Shown here: one piece after another, positions 1-11,200 of the stretch
Position numbering within the stretch: the first letter of the stretch is position 1
How the letters are laid out: the number at the start of each line of letters is the position of its first letter
Source: Symsagittifera roscoffensis
Taxonomy: Eukaryota > Xenacoelomorpha > Acoela > Convolutidae
Length of the DNA: 64,000 nucleotides
Assembly: GCF_963678635.1 (NCBI RefSeq)
Contig: NC_087065.1
Coordinates: forward strand, 40,179,430 to 40,243,429
Direction: 5' to 3'
The notes under the pieces: generated by a model
Databases searched by the model: none
The model's input: the letters and a program-made list of their open reading frames with translations, nothing else
Told to the model about the DNA's origin: nothing
Translations under genes and position numbers: made by a program

Positions 1-172
1 AGTTACACACTCCTGTTCAATTTAGACTTAGTGTCGCGAATATCCGAGTTTAGACCTGGTTTGTTTTGGTTTGGTTTTTTTTGAAGGCAAGTTACCAGTG
101 CAGTCACTGGTTCCCAGCCTATCTCTTAATAACCTAATACCCTTAACTTTTTTCTTTTCTGTTGTCTTCTTA

Positions 173-1432
173 AGTCTTCACAAAACAATACCCCTCCGGG
201 TTGAGAAAAATAAGAGCCCTCCGGATAGGCAAAAACAGGACCCCGCCGGATTGGCAAAACGGGACCCCTCCGGATTGGTAAAAACAGGACCCCTACGGAT
301 TGGCAAAAATAGGACCCCTCCGGATTGGCAAAATTGGGATCCCTATGGATTGGCAAAAATAGGACCCCTCCGGATTGGAAAAATTAGACCCCTCCGGATT
401 AGCAAAATTGGGACCCCTCCGGATTGGCAAAATTGGGGACCCCTGTGGGTTTGTAAAAATAGCCTCTCGGGGACTTTTTTAAATTTTCTTCCGAAACCCT
501 TCCGGATACGTTCTCCGATGCCATTATGCTGTCTGAACTAACTAAGAAGAGTGTGTCGTCTTTCCTTAGACCCTTCCGGATTGAAGTTAAGCCTCTTATT
601 TGACAATTCACCCTAACGGTGAATGGTCTTATCACTAGGCTAGTTTCGACTTGACTATGGTTTTCTGGTCCCCCTAGCCTTCCCTTTTTGTCTAGAACAG
701 CGTAAAATTGCCTTATTCAACCGTTACTACCCTTTGGTAGGGGTGTAAGGGCTTTGCAAAAAACTTTTGTAAAATATGAAGGGTCTGCCTTCCCGACTTG
801 GTGAATTTGCTAAAAACAATCCTAAAAAATTTTCACGCATATTTTTTGAATAATTTATTTTCTATGAGTAAGCTCACCTTTTTTTTGATCTAATGGTACC
901 AAGATCAACTGGATTTGTCTAGCAGTTCCAAAGTTGTTAACCAAAACGTCTTTTTTCTAAAATCAAAAAATTTTCTCTCCTATAGGTTCCGCCTAACTTT
1001 TTTCGCAATTCTGTTCTATTCGACCTAAAAATTATTGATCCGAGCTCAAAAGGCCCATACTTTTTGAGTTTGATGCAAAAAAATCCGCTCTAGATTAAAA
1101 AATGTGCCAAAAGCTATGCTATTTGGACCCCTCCGGATTGATGAATCCACTAGATCAAACAGGTTAAAGTCGATATCTCTGTAGCCCGGAAGGTTATCGG
1201 CAAACGGGTTTTAAAACCTATCGATTCATTAGTGGACGTTGTCAGAACAAAAATTTTTACTGTCCTAACTTAAAAATTTCAAAAAATTTTCTTGTTTCAT
1301 AGTGTTCGTTTGTTTCAAAAATCACTAATATTTTGGTTACTGGTACCCAAATAGTTCCAACCACTTCTGAGCTAAAATCAACCGGTTCTGCCTACTATAC
1401 TAGTACAGTTACGATAATAATAGGCTAGTAAG
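173..1432. repeat. 1.26 kb tandem repeat, copy 1
   Basis: First of two head-to-tail copies. The start word AGTCTTCACAAAACAATACC recurs exactly 1260 bases later, and nearly every following segment recurs in the same order with a few percent substitutions: the minisatellite, the GGTGAATGGTCTTATCAC block and the TACTAGTACA end. It has no convincing coding potential. The open frames across it only spell out the minisatellite. The copy ends in a short stretch (AATAATAGGCTAGTA) that copy 2 lacks. Confidence 0.9.
190..470. repeat. 24-25 bp minisatellite, array 1
   Basis: About eleven imperfect units spaced 24-25 bp apart, each containing CCCCTCCGGATTGGCAAAA or a variant (CTACGGATTGG, CTATGGATTGG, CCGGGTTGAG). 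The period is not a multiple of three throughout. Open frames on both strands are therefore repeat artefacts spelling Gly/Pro/Ile-rich peptides. Confidence 0.92.
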
Positions 1433-2690
1433 TCTTCACAAAACAATACCCCTCCGGGTTGAGAAAAATAGGAGCCCTCCGGATTGGCAAAAACAGGACC
1501 CCTCCGGATTGGCAAAACGGGACCCCTCCGGATTGGTAAAAACAGGAGCCCTCAGGATTGGCAAAAATAGGACCCCTCCGGATTGGCAAAATTGGGACCC
1601 CTAAAGATTGGCAAAAATAGGACCCCTCCGGATTGGCAAAATTAGACCCCTCCGGATTGGCAAAATTGGGACCCCTCCGGATTGGCAAAATTGGGGACCC
1701 CTACGGGTTTGTTAAATTAGCCTCTAGGGGACTTTTTTAAATTTTCACCCGAAACCCTTCGGATACGTTCTCCGATGCTATTATGCTGTTTGAACTAACT
1801 AAGAAGAGTGTGTCGTCTTTCCTTAGACCCTTCCGGATTGAAGTTAAGCCTCTTATTTGACAATTCACCCTAACGGTGAATGGTCTTATCACTAGGCTAG
1901 TTTCGACTTGACTATGGTTTTCTGGTCCCCTTAGCCTTCCCTTTTTGTCTAGAACAGCGTAAAATTGCCTTATTCATCAGTTACTACCCTTTGGTAGGGT
2001 GTAAGGGCTTTGCAAAAAACTTTTCTAAAACGTGAAGGGTCTGCCTTCACGAATTGGTGAATTTGCTAAAAACAATCCTAAAAACTTTTTACGCATACTT
2101 TTAAAATAATTGATGTTTCTATGAGTAAGCTCACCTTTTTTTTGATCTAATGGTACCAAGATCAACTGGATTTGTCCAGTAGTTCCAAAGTTGTTAATCA
2201 AAACGTCTTTTTTCTAAAATCAAAAAATTTTCTCTCCTATAGGTTCCGCCTAATTTTTTTCTCAATTCTGTTCAACTCGACCAAAACATTATTGATCCGA
2301 GCTCAAAAGGCCTAGAATTTTTTAGTTTGATGCAAAAAAATTGCTCTAGATTAAGAAAATTGCCAAAAGCTATGCTATTTGGACCCCTCCGGATTGATGA
2401 ATCCACTAGATCAAACACGTTAAAATCGATATCTCTCTAACCCAGAAGGTTATCGGCAAACGGGTTTTAAAACCTGTCGGTTCACTAGTGGAAATTGTCC
2501 AAACAACAATTTTTACTGTCCTAACTTGAAAATTTCAAAAAATTTTCATGTTTTATAATGTTTCGTTTTTTTTCAAAAATCACTAATATTTCGGTTTTTG
2601 GTACCCAAATAGTTCCAACCACTTCTGAACTAAAATCAACCAGTTCTTCCTATTATACTAGTACATTTACGATGTAACTCACTAACTTAC
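1433..2690. repeat. 1.26 kb tandem repeat, copy 2
   Basis: Second copy of the unit, colinear with copy 1 over its full length and with scattered substitutions and 1-2 base indels. It ends after TACTAGTACATTTACGAT, where unrelated AT-rich sequence starts. The divergence is low but visible, so this looks like a true genomic duplication rather than an assembly repeat. Confidence 0.88.
1448..1735. repeat. 24-25 bp minisatellite, array 2
   Basis: This is the same minisatellite carried inside the second 1.26 kb copy, again about eleven units. Individual units differ from their counterparts in array 1 (for example CTAAAGATTGG here where array 1 has CTATGGATTGG), so the arrays have diverged since the larger duplication. 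Confidence 0.92.
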
Positions 2691-3770
2691 AGCTTTTTTC
2701 CATTTCAAAAAACATGGATATCTCAAAAATCGCGGTTTGTGGGGGATCACGAAATTTTGGACTTTGGCACCCAATTAGTTCCAACCAGGCCGAAAAAAAA
2801 TTAACCAGTTTCACTAGTTAGGTAAATAAAATCACTAAATTAGCGCTTTTTTCCGTTTGAAAAAAAATTGGTATCTCAAAAATTGCGATTTGTGGGGTGA
2901 TCAAAAAATCACCATTTTGACCTTAAAAACCGGTCTGTTTACGGTATGTTTCACTGAAAAACGATATGGGAGTATTAATACAAGCAGTATAAAAAGTAAT
3001 ACTTATAACACTATATCCCTCCGGGTTTATGCTTAACTCGGAAATTCGCAGTTCGGTGAAGGGTCACTATAGTGCAGCACTATCGAGCCCCCCACAGATT
3101 AATATCTTAATTTTTGTACCAAAAAGATTACAAAGTTGTTAACGATAACCAACAGCCGATTGATGATGTCGTTGAGCCCCCTCTTGTTGCTCCTTGAACT
3201 GCTTGCGGGATCAGTCTTCTTCACTAATCCCGAGACCTTTCCGGATTGAGCGCAAATTAGCATTAACTCAAATAACCCTACAGTACAAGCACCCCAAACG
3301 GGCCACAAAAATGATCGTAACGATCCTGACTGATATAAATGCCTGTAACAACAAAATATCCAAAAACAACAAACGGGAGGGTCGGATAACATCTCGTCTT
3401 GGAGGTTGATTTCTACTGATTGTATACTTTTTTACTGTTTTTGGTTTTTTCGGTTATTTTTTGTGTTTTTTTTCTTAGGTACTATACTACTTAATGTTTG
3501 GTTTCTTCTATAACTTCAAGTGCTTTTGGTCACGGACAACTCAGGAAATGACGGGATCGCGAATCTCCCCACCCTTCCTGATTCGTGAATTTTCGGTCTT
3601 AACTACGTTAAAAAGCTATTCACGGTAATCCGGAAGGCTTCTGCGTTTCGAACTACCCTTCCGCCCTGGTGGTTAGGGCCTATTAAGGAATTTATTATGA
3701 GCGTCCACTTGGCGCGGAGTGCTCGCTAACGGTTCTGCCGGTCATGATGTTAAAAAAGAATAACACCCAG
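2691..3770. other. No gene seen; TCCGG-rich unique sequence
   Basis: No coding region is supported. From about 2690 to 2930, two short paragraphs of similar text repeat: a 'ggtatctcaaaaatcgcggtttgtgggg' type phrase occurs near 2710 and near 2870. Words such as CCTTTCCGGATTGAG (about 3235) and CCCTCCGGGTTTA (about 3018) echo the minisatellite to the left, suggesting a shared origin for the leftmost 4.3 kb. Confidence 0.6.
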
Positions 3771-4200
3771 CATTCGCCCGGAAGTACATATCGACGGAAA
3801 ATAAAGCTAAGCTATAAAACGACTGGCCAGCGTCTAAACAAAACTACATGCTTTTCACCGTCTCTACCAAAGCCAGTTCTTTTGGTGATCTTTTCAACAC
3901 CGGGTCGACAAAAACGTTACTGTTCTCCGGCTTCGACCAGAACGCTCAAATTAACTTACTTACATGCAAAATTAGTGAGCTCATGACTGGGTCTTAGTAT
4001 CCGCAGACCACGAGGTCACTCCTAAAAACAGGGCTAGGACTATTTATTGTATTACTACTGTTTTTCTTCAATAGATAAAAATCATCATCTCCATCGAAGA
4101 TGGATCAACCCTTTCCCTCAACTCCTAGCTTCTCATAATCAGAAAATGAATCGAGATGTTATTTAAATTCAATTCAGGGCATGACCAGGAAGCTAAAAGT
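3771..4200 (+). repeat. Left arm of ~430 bp inverted repeat flanking the PLE
   Basis: The reverse complement of this segment reappears at 6939-7369. Outer ends are CATTCGCCCGG here and CCGGGCGAATG on the right. Inner ends are AAGCTAAAAGT here and ACTTTTAGCTT on the right. The arms are colinear with moderate divergence and a few indels. Open frames within the arms are not convincing as genes. The arms could be Penelope-type terminal repeats in inverted orientation, or the long terminal inverted repeats of a separate element that the retroelement entered. Confidence 0.9.
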
Positions 4201-4306
4201 TAGTTTGAAATAGTTTGATTTCAGGTCTCAAGACCCCGCCGGATTCCTGAATCCGGGGAAAAACACCCTTATATCCCTTCCGGAAGGCTGAATTCACGGT
4301 TCCACC

Positions 4307-5225
4307 ACCCCTCAAATAGAAAAACTGTCCGAGAGACAAGATAAACCTCTTGGGGGGAGAAATGAGCGATCAGTTAAGGTACTTGATAATATTGAACTGC
4401 CTGAATGGGTATATGAAGTGCTATCAATGGGCCCCAAGCATCCATTTAGAGACAAATTTAACGAAACACATTTTTTTGGCGGATATCGACATTTTCCTCT
4501 CACAATTGAAAAATCAAAAAACATCTGGTGAAACGTTATGTGAAATAGAAGCCGCGGCAAAGGCATATGCAAAAAACGTACGGCAAACCCCAAGAGACAA
4601 AGCCGTTGAAAAAACGAGGAAATATCTCAAAGATAATGGATTGCTGGCTGTGCCTTTTGATAAGGGGGTTGGTTTTTGCATAATGAGGAAACAAACATGT
4701 GAATCAAAGCTGGAATCCTTGTTGCAATCTGCTCAGTTTGTGAAAAAAGATGCAACCACTGATGAGGTGATACTGAAAATTGAGAAAGAACATAACAAAG
4801 AATTACTAGCCATGAACAAAAGAGACGAGATAAGTGATCAGTTATATTCTAAGATGAGATCAACAGGGGGGCAACCCGCCCGTTTGTACGGTTTAGCTAA
4901 GGTACACAAGGATGAGACACCCCTACGACCTGTACTATCACTTCCCGGCAGCTCGTATGAGAATCTTAACAAAATGCTTGCAAAGTTTTTTGACAACATC
5001 GATGGAGCAAATATAGAAACCAATACTAAAGAGGCTAGAGAAAAAATAGAAAACATTGCTCTAGATCCGGATGAGACCATAATATCTCTTGATGTGAAAA
5101 GTTTGTACACCAACGTTCCCCTGAAGGAGGCAATTGAAATTGCTTTACAGAAGCTGTACAGCCAGGAGTCTCCTCCTGAAATTCAAAGAGCAACCATGAA
5201 AAGGCAAAGTATATTTCAAGTGTAA
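4307..5225 (+). pseudogene. PLE reverse transcriptase, N-terminal half (frameshifted)
   Basis: Encodes the N-terminal extension and the palm up to and including motif A. The main frame runs from about 4478 to 5225. The preceding ~170 bases belong to the same protein but sit in another frame, separated by the T-run at 4471-4477. Visible family marks are PFDKGVGF (about 4654), the ARLYGLAKVHK block (about 4878), RPVLSLPGSSYE (about 4930) and motif A SLDVKSLYTNVP, with the catalytic Asp codon at 5091-5093. The frame ends early at 5223-5225, before motif B, owing to a small indel. Function: RNA-templated DNA synthesis for retrotransposition. It is broken here. Confidence 0.92.
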
Positions 5226-5973
5226 TGATTCATGGTATGTACAAGTTGATGGTTTAGCAATGGGCGCGTCCCTCGCTGTAATTCTGGCAAACTTATGGCT
5301 GAAAGAATACGAATTTGCTCTACGACAACAAATACCGGTGGGAACGGGGGTACAGCAAATTAATGACAAAAACGGCTTGTGCCCATGTTGCAGCAGGAAA
5401 GTCACATATAGATCAAAGGGGGTTGAATGCGAGAGTTGCCGAAACTGGTATCATCTAAAATGCGGAAAAATATCCGATGACGTATACGCATCAATAACCG
5501 AGATAGTCTGGTACTGTGAAAGCTGCTGCCGAGCTAAGAACAAGGAGAAGGATACTCCCCAGGTGAAATTGTTCCTCAGGTATGTGGATGACATTGTTAG
5601 AACAGTCAGAGGGGAGCCGAGTTGTCTTCTCGATGCCGCCAATTCTCTTCATCCAAATTTGCAGTTCACTCTAGAGAAAACTAATTCGGAGGGGAATTTG
5701 CCGTTCCTGGATTTGAACATAAATGTATCGCAGGATAGGAGTGTAACTTGCAGTTGGTATCAAAAACCAACAGATACAGGGACTATACTGAACTATAGAA
5801 GCTGCGCCCCAACTCAGTATAAGCGTAGTGTTATCCAAGGCACTGTACACAGGGTTTTTAGGAGTACATCTAGCTGGGAGCAATTTGATAAGGCTATGGA
5901 AACTAATAGGGCGCAATGGCTGACAAATCAGTACCCTGAAAATTGGTCCGCAAAGATGGCTTCAGACGCCTAG
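5226..5973 (+). pseudogene. PLE reverse transcriptase, C-terminal half with inserted PHD finger
   Basis: The frame contains motif B (GLAMGAS at 5251-5271), then a ~100-residue spacer, then motif C YVDD (5581-5592) and thumb sequence (NLPFLDLNI, SWYQKPTDTG, YKRSVI). The spacer carries a full C4HC3 zinc finger at 5380-5526: CPCC, then CESC, WYHLKC, a W, and CESC. PLE reverse transcriptases normally have only a short stretch between motifs B and C. The PHD is in frame with both flanks and no stop interrupts it, so it was probably part of the ancestral protein and not a random insertion. The frame ends at TAG 5971-5973, with the same frame resuming directly after it. Confidence 0.9.
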
Positions 5974-6501
5974 TGCAAGATCATCGAGGGTAAAGGCAAG
6001 CCCCTGGATAGTGACAGGGGTTTGTCAGTTCAATCAACAAAGGATGAGAAGCCCCCAATGCTGATGGTGCAATATAGAGGTAACCAGAGCCAATATTTTG
6101 CTAACAGGTTACGAAAATTAACGAACGTTCAAGTGGTTTTCACCACAAGAAAACTACAATCATGTTTACCATCTTTGAAGTCAGCATTTTCTAATGACCT
6201 CAAGTCAAGAGTGGTTTATAAACTGTCATGTAGTGGATGCACTTCCACCTATGTCGGACAAACTGTTCGACATTTGACCACTAGAATTGAGGAACATAAG
6301 AAAGCAGACTCACCGGTAGGCCTCCACCTTCAGCAATGCCAACTTGATGGAAATAGCGCAGATCTTAGTTGGGAAATTATAGATAGGTCAAACAACCAAA
6401 CAAAATTGCTAACACTAGAGGCAATACATATCAGGAAAGAGAAACCGGGCTTGAACACGCGCGATGAGTTTAGGAGCAGGGAGTTAACACTGAAAATTTA
6501 G
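5974..6501 (+). pseudogene. PLE GIY-YIG endonuclease domain
   Basis: Same frame as the upstream RT, separated from it only by the TAG at 5971-5973. The first in-frame ATG is at 6058. Marks of the GIY-YIG nuclease: a Cys pair in YKLSCSGC (about 6220-6243), the TYVGQT core (about 6247-6264), a helix with the catalytic Arg (TRIEEHK, about 6277), the LEAIHI segment with the metal-binding Glu (about 6415), and the final GLNTR (about 6451). The domain nicks target DNA to prime reverse transcription. It ends in a normal TAG at 6499-6501. The catalytic positions appear intact even though the element is broken upstream. Confidence 0.9.
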
Positions 6502-6767
6502 TCCCAAAATATTTTTGGTTTTTTATTCAAAACGTACATGTCTAAATCGAAATTATGACTCAGAAACTTCCAGACAAATTAATTTTAAAATGTTTAATTA
6601 ATCTTAGAGGTTAAAAGTATTTTAATCTTAATAGTAATTTAGAGGTCAACTGTGATTGGCTAATTTTTTATCATGATGGTTTAGAACCAAATTGTATGTG
6701 ATTTATTGTAAATAACATTTGTAAATTGATGTTTTATCGTCATTTAGAGTAATTTATTGTAAAAATC

Positions 6768-6793
6768 CTGACGATGCACATAGTTGCGAAAAC
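6768..6793 (+). ncRNA. Possible hammerhead-like core in PLE 3' region
   Basis: CTGACGA at 6768-6774 is followed by a short GCA/TGC stem-loop and then GAAAACG at 6787-6793. This is the spacing of the conserved CUGANGA - stem II - GAAA core of hammerhead ribozymes, which are known in many Penelope-like elements. A convincing cleavage site and stem III are not visible, so this could be a decayed motif or a chance match. Confidence 0.35.
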
Positions 6794-6938
6794 GTTTGAA
6801 ATTTACTTTTTGGCAAAAATTTCTTCAACGTCGCTTATCTACTAAAACTGCCAATTCTCAAGGTCAGCGGCCATAAATTGTATTTTGCACTTTTGTCCAT
6901 TTTGGTCGAATGTCAAACTTGAACATTATTCTAAAAAA

Positions 6939-7369
6939 CTTTTAGCTTCCTGGAGATGTCCTGAATTGAATAAATAACATCTATATTCGTTTTCAGATCA
7001 TGAGAAGCTAGGAGTTGAGGGAAAGGATTGATCCATCTTCGATGGAGATGATGATTTTTATCTACTGAGCAAAAACAGTAGTAATTTGATAAATAAGTAT
7101 AGCCCTGTTTTAAGGAGTGATCTCGTGGTCTGGGGATACTGAGACCCAGCCATGGGCTCACATTTTTGCATATAATTAAGTTAATTAGAGCGTTCTGATC
7201 GAAGCTGGAAACAGTAACGTTTTTTTTTGTCGACCCGATGTTAGAAAGACCACCAAAAGAACTGGCTTTGGCAGAGACGGTGCAAAGCATGTAGGGCTGT
7301 GTTTAGACGCTAGCCAGTCGTTTTAGAACCTGGCTTTATTTTCCGTCGATATGTACTTCCGGGCGAATG
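6939..7369 (-). repeat. Right arm of ~430 bp inverted repeat flanking the PLE
   Basis: Inverted partner of 3771-4200. No obvious target-site duplication is visible immediately outside the two outer ends (ACACCCAG on the left, TTACAGTC on the right). The divergence between arms suggests they are not freshly made. Confidence 0.9.
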
Positions 7370-7724
7370 TTACAGTCTATTAATAGCCGATTTATTTAAA
7401 TTTCATTTTTATGCACCTGGGAGTGTAAAAATTGAAATAAAAAACCAATTAGACAATTCTTAAAATTGATAAACTAATGAGGGTAGATTTCAATTGACAA
7501 GTCTCTAGATGCGACAAAATATTCTAAAAGTGTTCGCCGATGCATTATTATAGCGTTGGCAAGGCCCTATATTAGCTGTGTACGGACTGTCGTAATACAG
7601 AAGGGCACCTTTAATTGACCTTTTCTTTTGATAAGCTTCGACCTGCTATTTGTTTCACACCTCTATGAAATAAAGGTTTTTATGCTGCAAACGTAATCGT
7701 TCTTTTAATTTCAAGATATTTGTT

Positions 7725-8220
7725 ATGGTCTTCAGTTCATCTACGCAAGAAATTGGATGCGCTAAAGTAGCAGTTGCCCTATCGCGTATTTTAGGAGACG
7801 AGTTCTCGTGTGAAAACAGTCTTGATAATATTTCGGCTACGTTAAATCACTACGTATCGGATGCTGATACGTATCAAGTTGCACAAACAATCGATTTCAT
7901 GTTGAGGCATCCTGATATGCTTCCAACCAAGCATCAGAAAGCTACCGCGTTGTTTCTGATGTACGAGTTGTTCAAGTCTGAACCCCTTTATTTCAATCCA
8001 TTCGCCCATGTTTTCGTGGAGATGCTGGATAACCAGAGTCCCATGTCTTTGCGAATTTTCTGCAGCCATCTCGCGAATGTGCACGGTGACCTTGGTGATT
8101 CACCAGCTTCGTCTGTTCTTCATGAAATGCTACGGAAAACTCCTAAGATACTTGTGCATGAGTTTGAATCTCTATCCAGTCAAGCAATATTGGATACAAC
8201 TTCTTTTCTGAGTGCTGTCG
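7725..8220 (+). CDS. CNOT11: CNOT11 exon 1
   Basis: Encodes residues 1-165 plus one base. It contains the N-terminal CNOT10/CNOT1-binding helical region, with the [20 protein letters not shown] stretch matching animal CNOT11. The donor is GTCG|GTACGA at 8220/8221. The open frame continues past the donor to 8393 with low-complexity Phe/Cys text that does not resemble the family, which supports splicing at 8220. Confidence 0.9.
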
Positions 8221-11200
8221 GTACGAAAATTATCAGTTGCTTTTGTTTTTTCGTTATTTTTGTCAGAAAAGTTTTTCAATATTTTCCTCTACAATATTCC
8301 CCTATACGATGTGGGAAAGAACTATGGTCTAAGATGTTTTCTGCACCTTTTCAAGCCTACGGAAAGATTTTTTTGAAGTGTTACCATACGTAGTCTTTAT
8401 CCAAATTTTCATTAGGTAGCTTCCAGCTCTTTTTCTGATCTGATGAAAAGGCTGGTAGCCCGAAGAGAGCTTCCGTCCTTTGGAACATAACTAAGATAGT
8501 AGCATTCCACACAGAAATCGAAAGACAGCTGTTGTTTAATTACCAATCAAGTAACCACCAATTCACTGGATGACTGAAATGGCCAACTCCTATTTTATAT
8601 ACTACCCTTGGGATAACCGACATTGTAGTTGCTTTAAGTGTTCTGATTTGTTCCTGTGTTTCTGCTGTTAGTAGTTTTACTAATCTTGATTTCGCATATC
8701 TTTTTTTTTGGCTCAAAAACTTTATTCTGCCTCAAATGATTTTGACTTATATTTTACCGACTTAGTGACCTAATTTTGAGTGGTTTTACCAGAATCTTAA
8801 TTTTTTTGCTCACCTCTGGATTGCGAAAAATGCTAAAAAACCTGAAAGAAATTATAGTTCAAAATTTTATGACAACAATTTTTTTCAACTTCCTTTTTTC
8901 CGGCTTGATAGATGTCGGCCTATTTTATATCAGCTTTATGACCTCATATTGCGTCTTTCGGCGAGAGAAAAAGTCTTTGTGTGCGTATCTGTGTTATAAG
9001 GGTGAGGGGGCTAATCCATTTTTATTAGTCTTAAGTTTTTTTCTGCTTCATAAGTTTCGCCTTTATTATATCAGCTTAGTGGCTTCATATAATTTCATTT
9101 GAAAATTAAATGAAGTGTTTGTTTTTTTTGAGCAGGGGGATTTTGAGTTTTGAAGAGGGAACTTTATATGAATCTCAAGTGTAATTGATTTTTTTTCGCC
9201 TTAAAGGGTTGCTGCTGAGGTGTTTTTAGCTTTGGAACCGCTTGGTAAGTTTTCTTTCGATTAAGTTTCTTATTCTGTTGTCTGTGCGCCTTTTTTTTTA
9301 AATTAGCCTTATTCTTTTTGATTGATCTACGTTTACCGACTTTTTCAATTTTTTTTCCGACTTAGCGGCTTCTTTATTTGTATCGCCACTGGTGCGAAGC
9401 TCAGCTTCGCCTCTGTGTAGTATTATGTGAATGTGAAGTACAGTTGTACAATTAAGAGCTAAAACTGCAATTATTATTTTCAGTAAAATTAAAAAAAAAA
9501 AAAAACTAAATTACAAAACAGGCCCTTCCGTTTAGTTACCGTACGTGCACAAGCTGGATAGGGCCATACCAGCGTTATTAAAATTCATATATATCAGCAA
9601 GCTGTATCAATTTATCAATGAAGTCATAAATCAGCATTAAATGCATCGTCGTAATGTTAATTTATGTTAGCCGTCCTTCCTCTACAATAGCGCTAATGGA
9701 GTTGTCGATAAATTGAACTTTGCGCAGCTATCTGCACCCCCTTATACATAGTATAGAGCTCCTCAGGAGCGTGAAGCTTATTTTAGTTCTTATGTAATTT
9801 ATCGATTCTGGATAGCTTTATTGTCTTTTTTCACTTAGTTTTTCGGCTAATCGTTGCATCGTCCGCGTGGCTGTTGGAGCAGCGCCACCGGTGCATCTGA
9901 AAATTAACGGGCAGAAGCTACTCTGATCTACGTTTAAAATTCTTTGCTGATATTTGGAGTTCTTCAGCGTTTCGTGATATTTATATGCGTCTTTAGGCAG
10001 TTTTCGAGATGTTTTGGCATGGGGGTTGAAAATTTTCACATCAAAGAAAGCGCGGCAAAGTCGTGAATCCAGAGTCCGTTTGCCTTAATGTTAAGTAGTG
10101 CCTCATCTTCAGTTGTAGTTAAATTGTTGACAAATTTTCGCCTTGCAACGGCTGAAGTTTCGGCTCAATCTCGACGTCATGGCAAACCTCATTCTTGAGG
10201 TTGGCGAATGTGTCTCTGATTTCATTGTGTCTTGTGTGTAACCGCCCTTTGCACAGTGTAGCGCACGTGTCAAGTTAAAATTAGCACCACATGCACATGT
10301 GAGAGGGGTTTTGGTTGGTTCCCATCCGAATCTTAAGTAAATACCATCTCTGAATTTCGATTTATTCAGGTTGAAGTTATATCTGTTCAATGGTAAAGCG
10401 TTGAGCCAGTTAGAGGCTCCCTTTTTAGAGGCCAGGTCGATTGCGTATTTATCTGTTTCATCTAAGGAGCTCATGAGTTTTCTTTCAGTTTGTTCTGTCA
10501 GTTTTCATTTTTTTTTTTATTTTCGTACATATTTTTTCTTGCTGTGTTTTTGCTGTAAAAGGATCTTGAGATTCCAGTACTAGTGCTGTTTCCTTAGACC
10601 AATCTAGATAGCTTCCATGATAGGATGGCAGCTTGATGTTCAGGCCGGCCATTTTAAGGGGTAAGGAAGATATCTCACGGAACTGGGGTTTCAATGTGTC
10701 TTTACCGATCAGGTTAGATATTAATTGTTCTTTGATAATCTTTTCACATACTTCTAAGTTTTCCATAGTGTTAGGCCTTGTCGTGGCAAGAACTCCTTTA
10801 GTATAGCAGGCATGAACGTTTTGGGGGGAGTTTTTAGCAATTTTCGTTAATTTTTTCAAAATTTTGATTTGCTCATTCTGTTGAAATTCGAGGAAATTTT
10901 TACATTCAGGTTCTGTTCCTATAACTGAACCAAGCACTCGGGCGCCTGCTTTATAGTGATTCCTGTATTTTCGAAGATTTTCTCAGCTTCACCGAGTTTT
11001 TCATCTTTGACAATGAGTTGGCATTTGGATGCTTTAACATGGTAGCCAAAAAATTTACCTAGTGATACAATTTTATCGAGGACGGTTCGTAGATTGCTTA
11101 AATTACCGACTGCGTTTCCGTCGTCTGCGTACCATTTCTGGGTTACGTTGTCTACTGATAAAAGTTTTATGAGGGGTATTATGGCTAGACCGTACATGGC

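Larger units (their letters stand above)
4201..6938 (+). mobile_element. Degenerate Penelope-like retroelement (RT with PHD insert, GIY-YIG endonuclease)
   Basis: The order is N-terminal extension, reverse transcriptase, then C-terminal GIY-YIG endonuclease, which is the canonical domain order of endonuclease-bearing Penelope-like elements. The N-terminal text around 4400-4480 (LPEWV, GPKHPF) is a family signature in a frame shifted from the main RT. Breaks seen: a seven-T run at 4471-4477 where the frame changes; a frame change near 5200-5226 that ends the upstream RT frame at 5223-5225; and an in-frame TAG at 5971-5973 between RT and endonuclease. The 3' non-coding part runs to about 6830. 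The copy is therefore inactive unless the breaks are tolerated. It lies upstream of CNOT11 on the same strand, between inverted arms. Confidence 0.93.

Noticed and set aside
71-541. 156-codon open frame with Gly/Pro/Lys repeats
   Set aside because: It is the 24-25 bp minisatellite read in frame. The same array gives open frames on both strands, and copy 2 does not preserve the protein.
190-1735. CRISPR-like regular repeats
   Set aside because: Units are contiguous with no unique spacers, lie within a eukaryotic locus, and have no cas genes. It is a minisatellite.
8221-8393. Extension of the CNOT11 exon 1 frame to 8393
   Set aside because: A good GTACGA donor at 8221 and a phase-matched acceptor at 22134 exist, and the extension is low-complexity and unlike the family.
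8776-9102. 108-codon Phe/Leu-rich 'membrane protein'
   Set aside because: Hydrophobic bias comes from T-rich repeat DNA. The related repeat copies elsewhere do not keep the frame.
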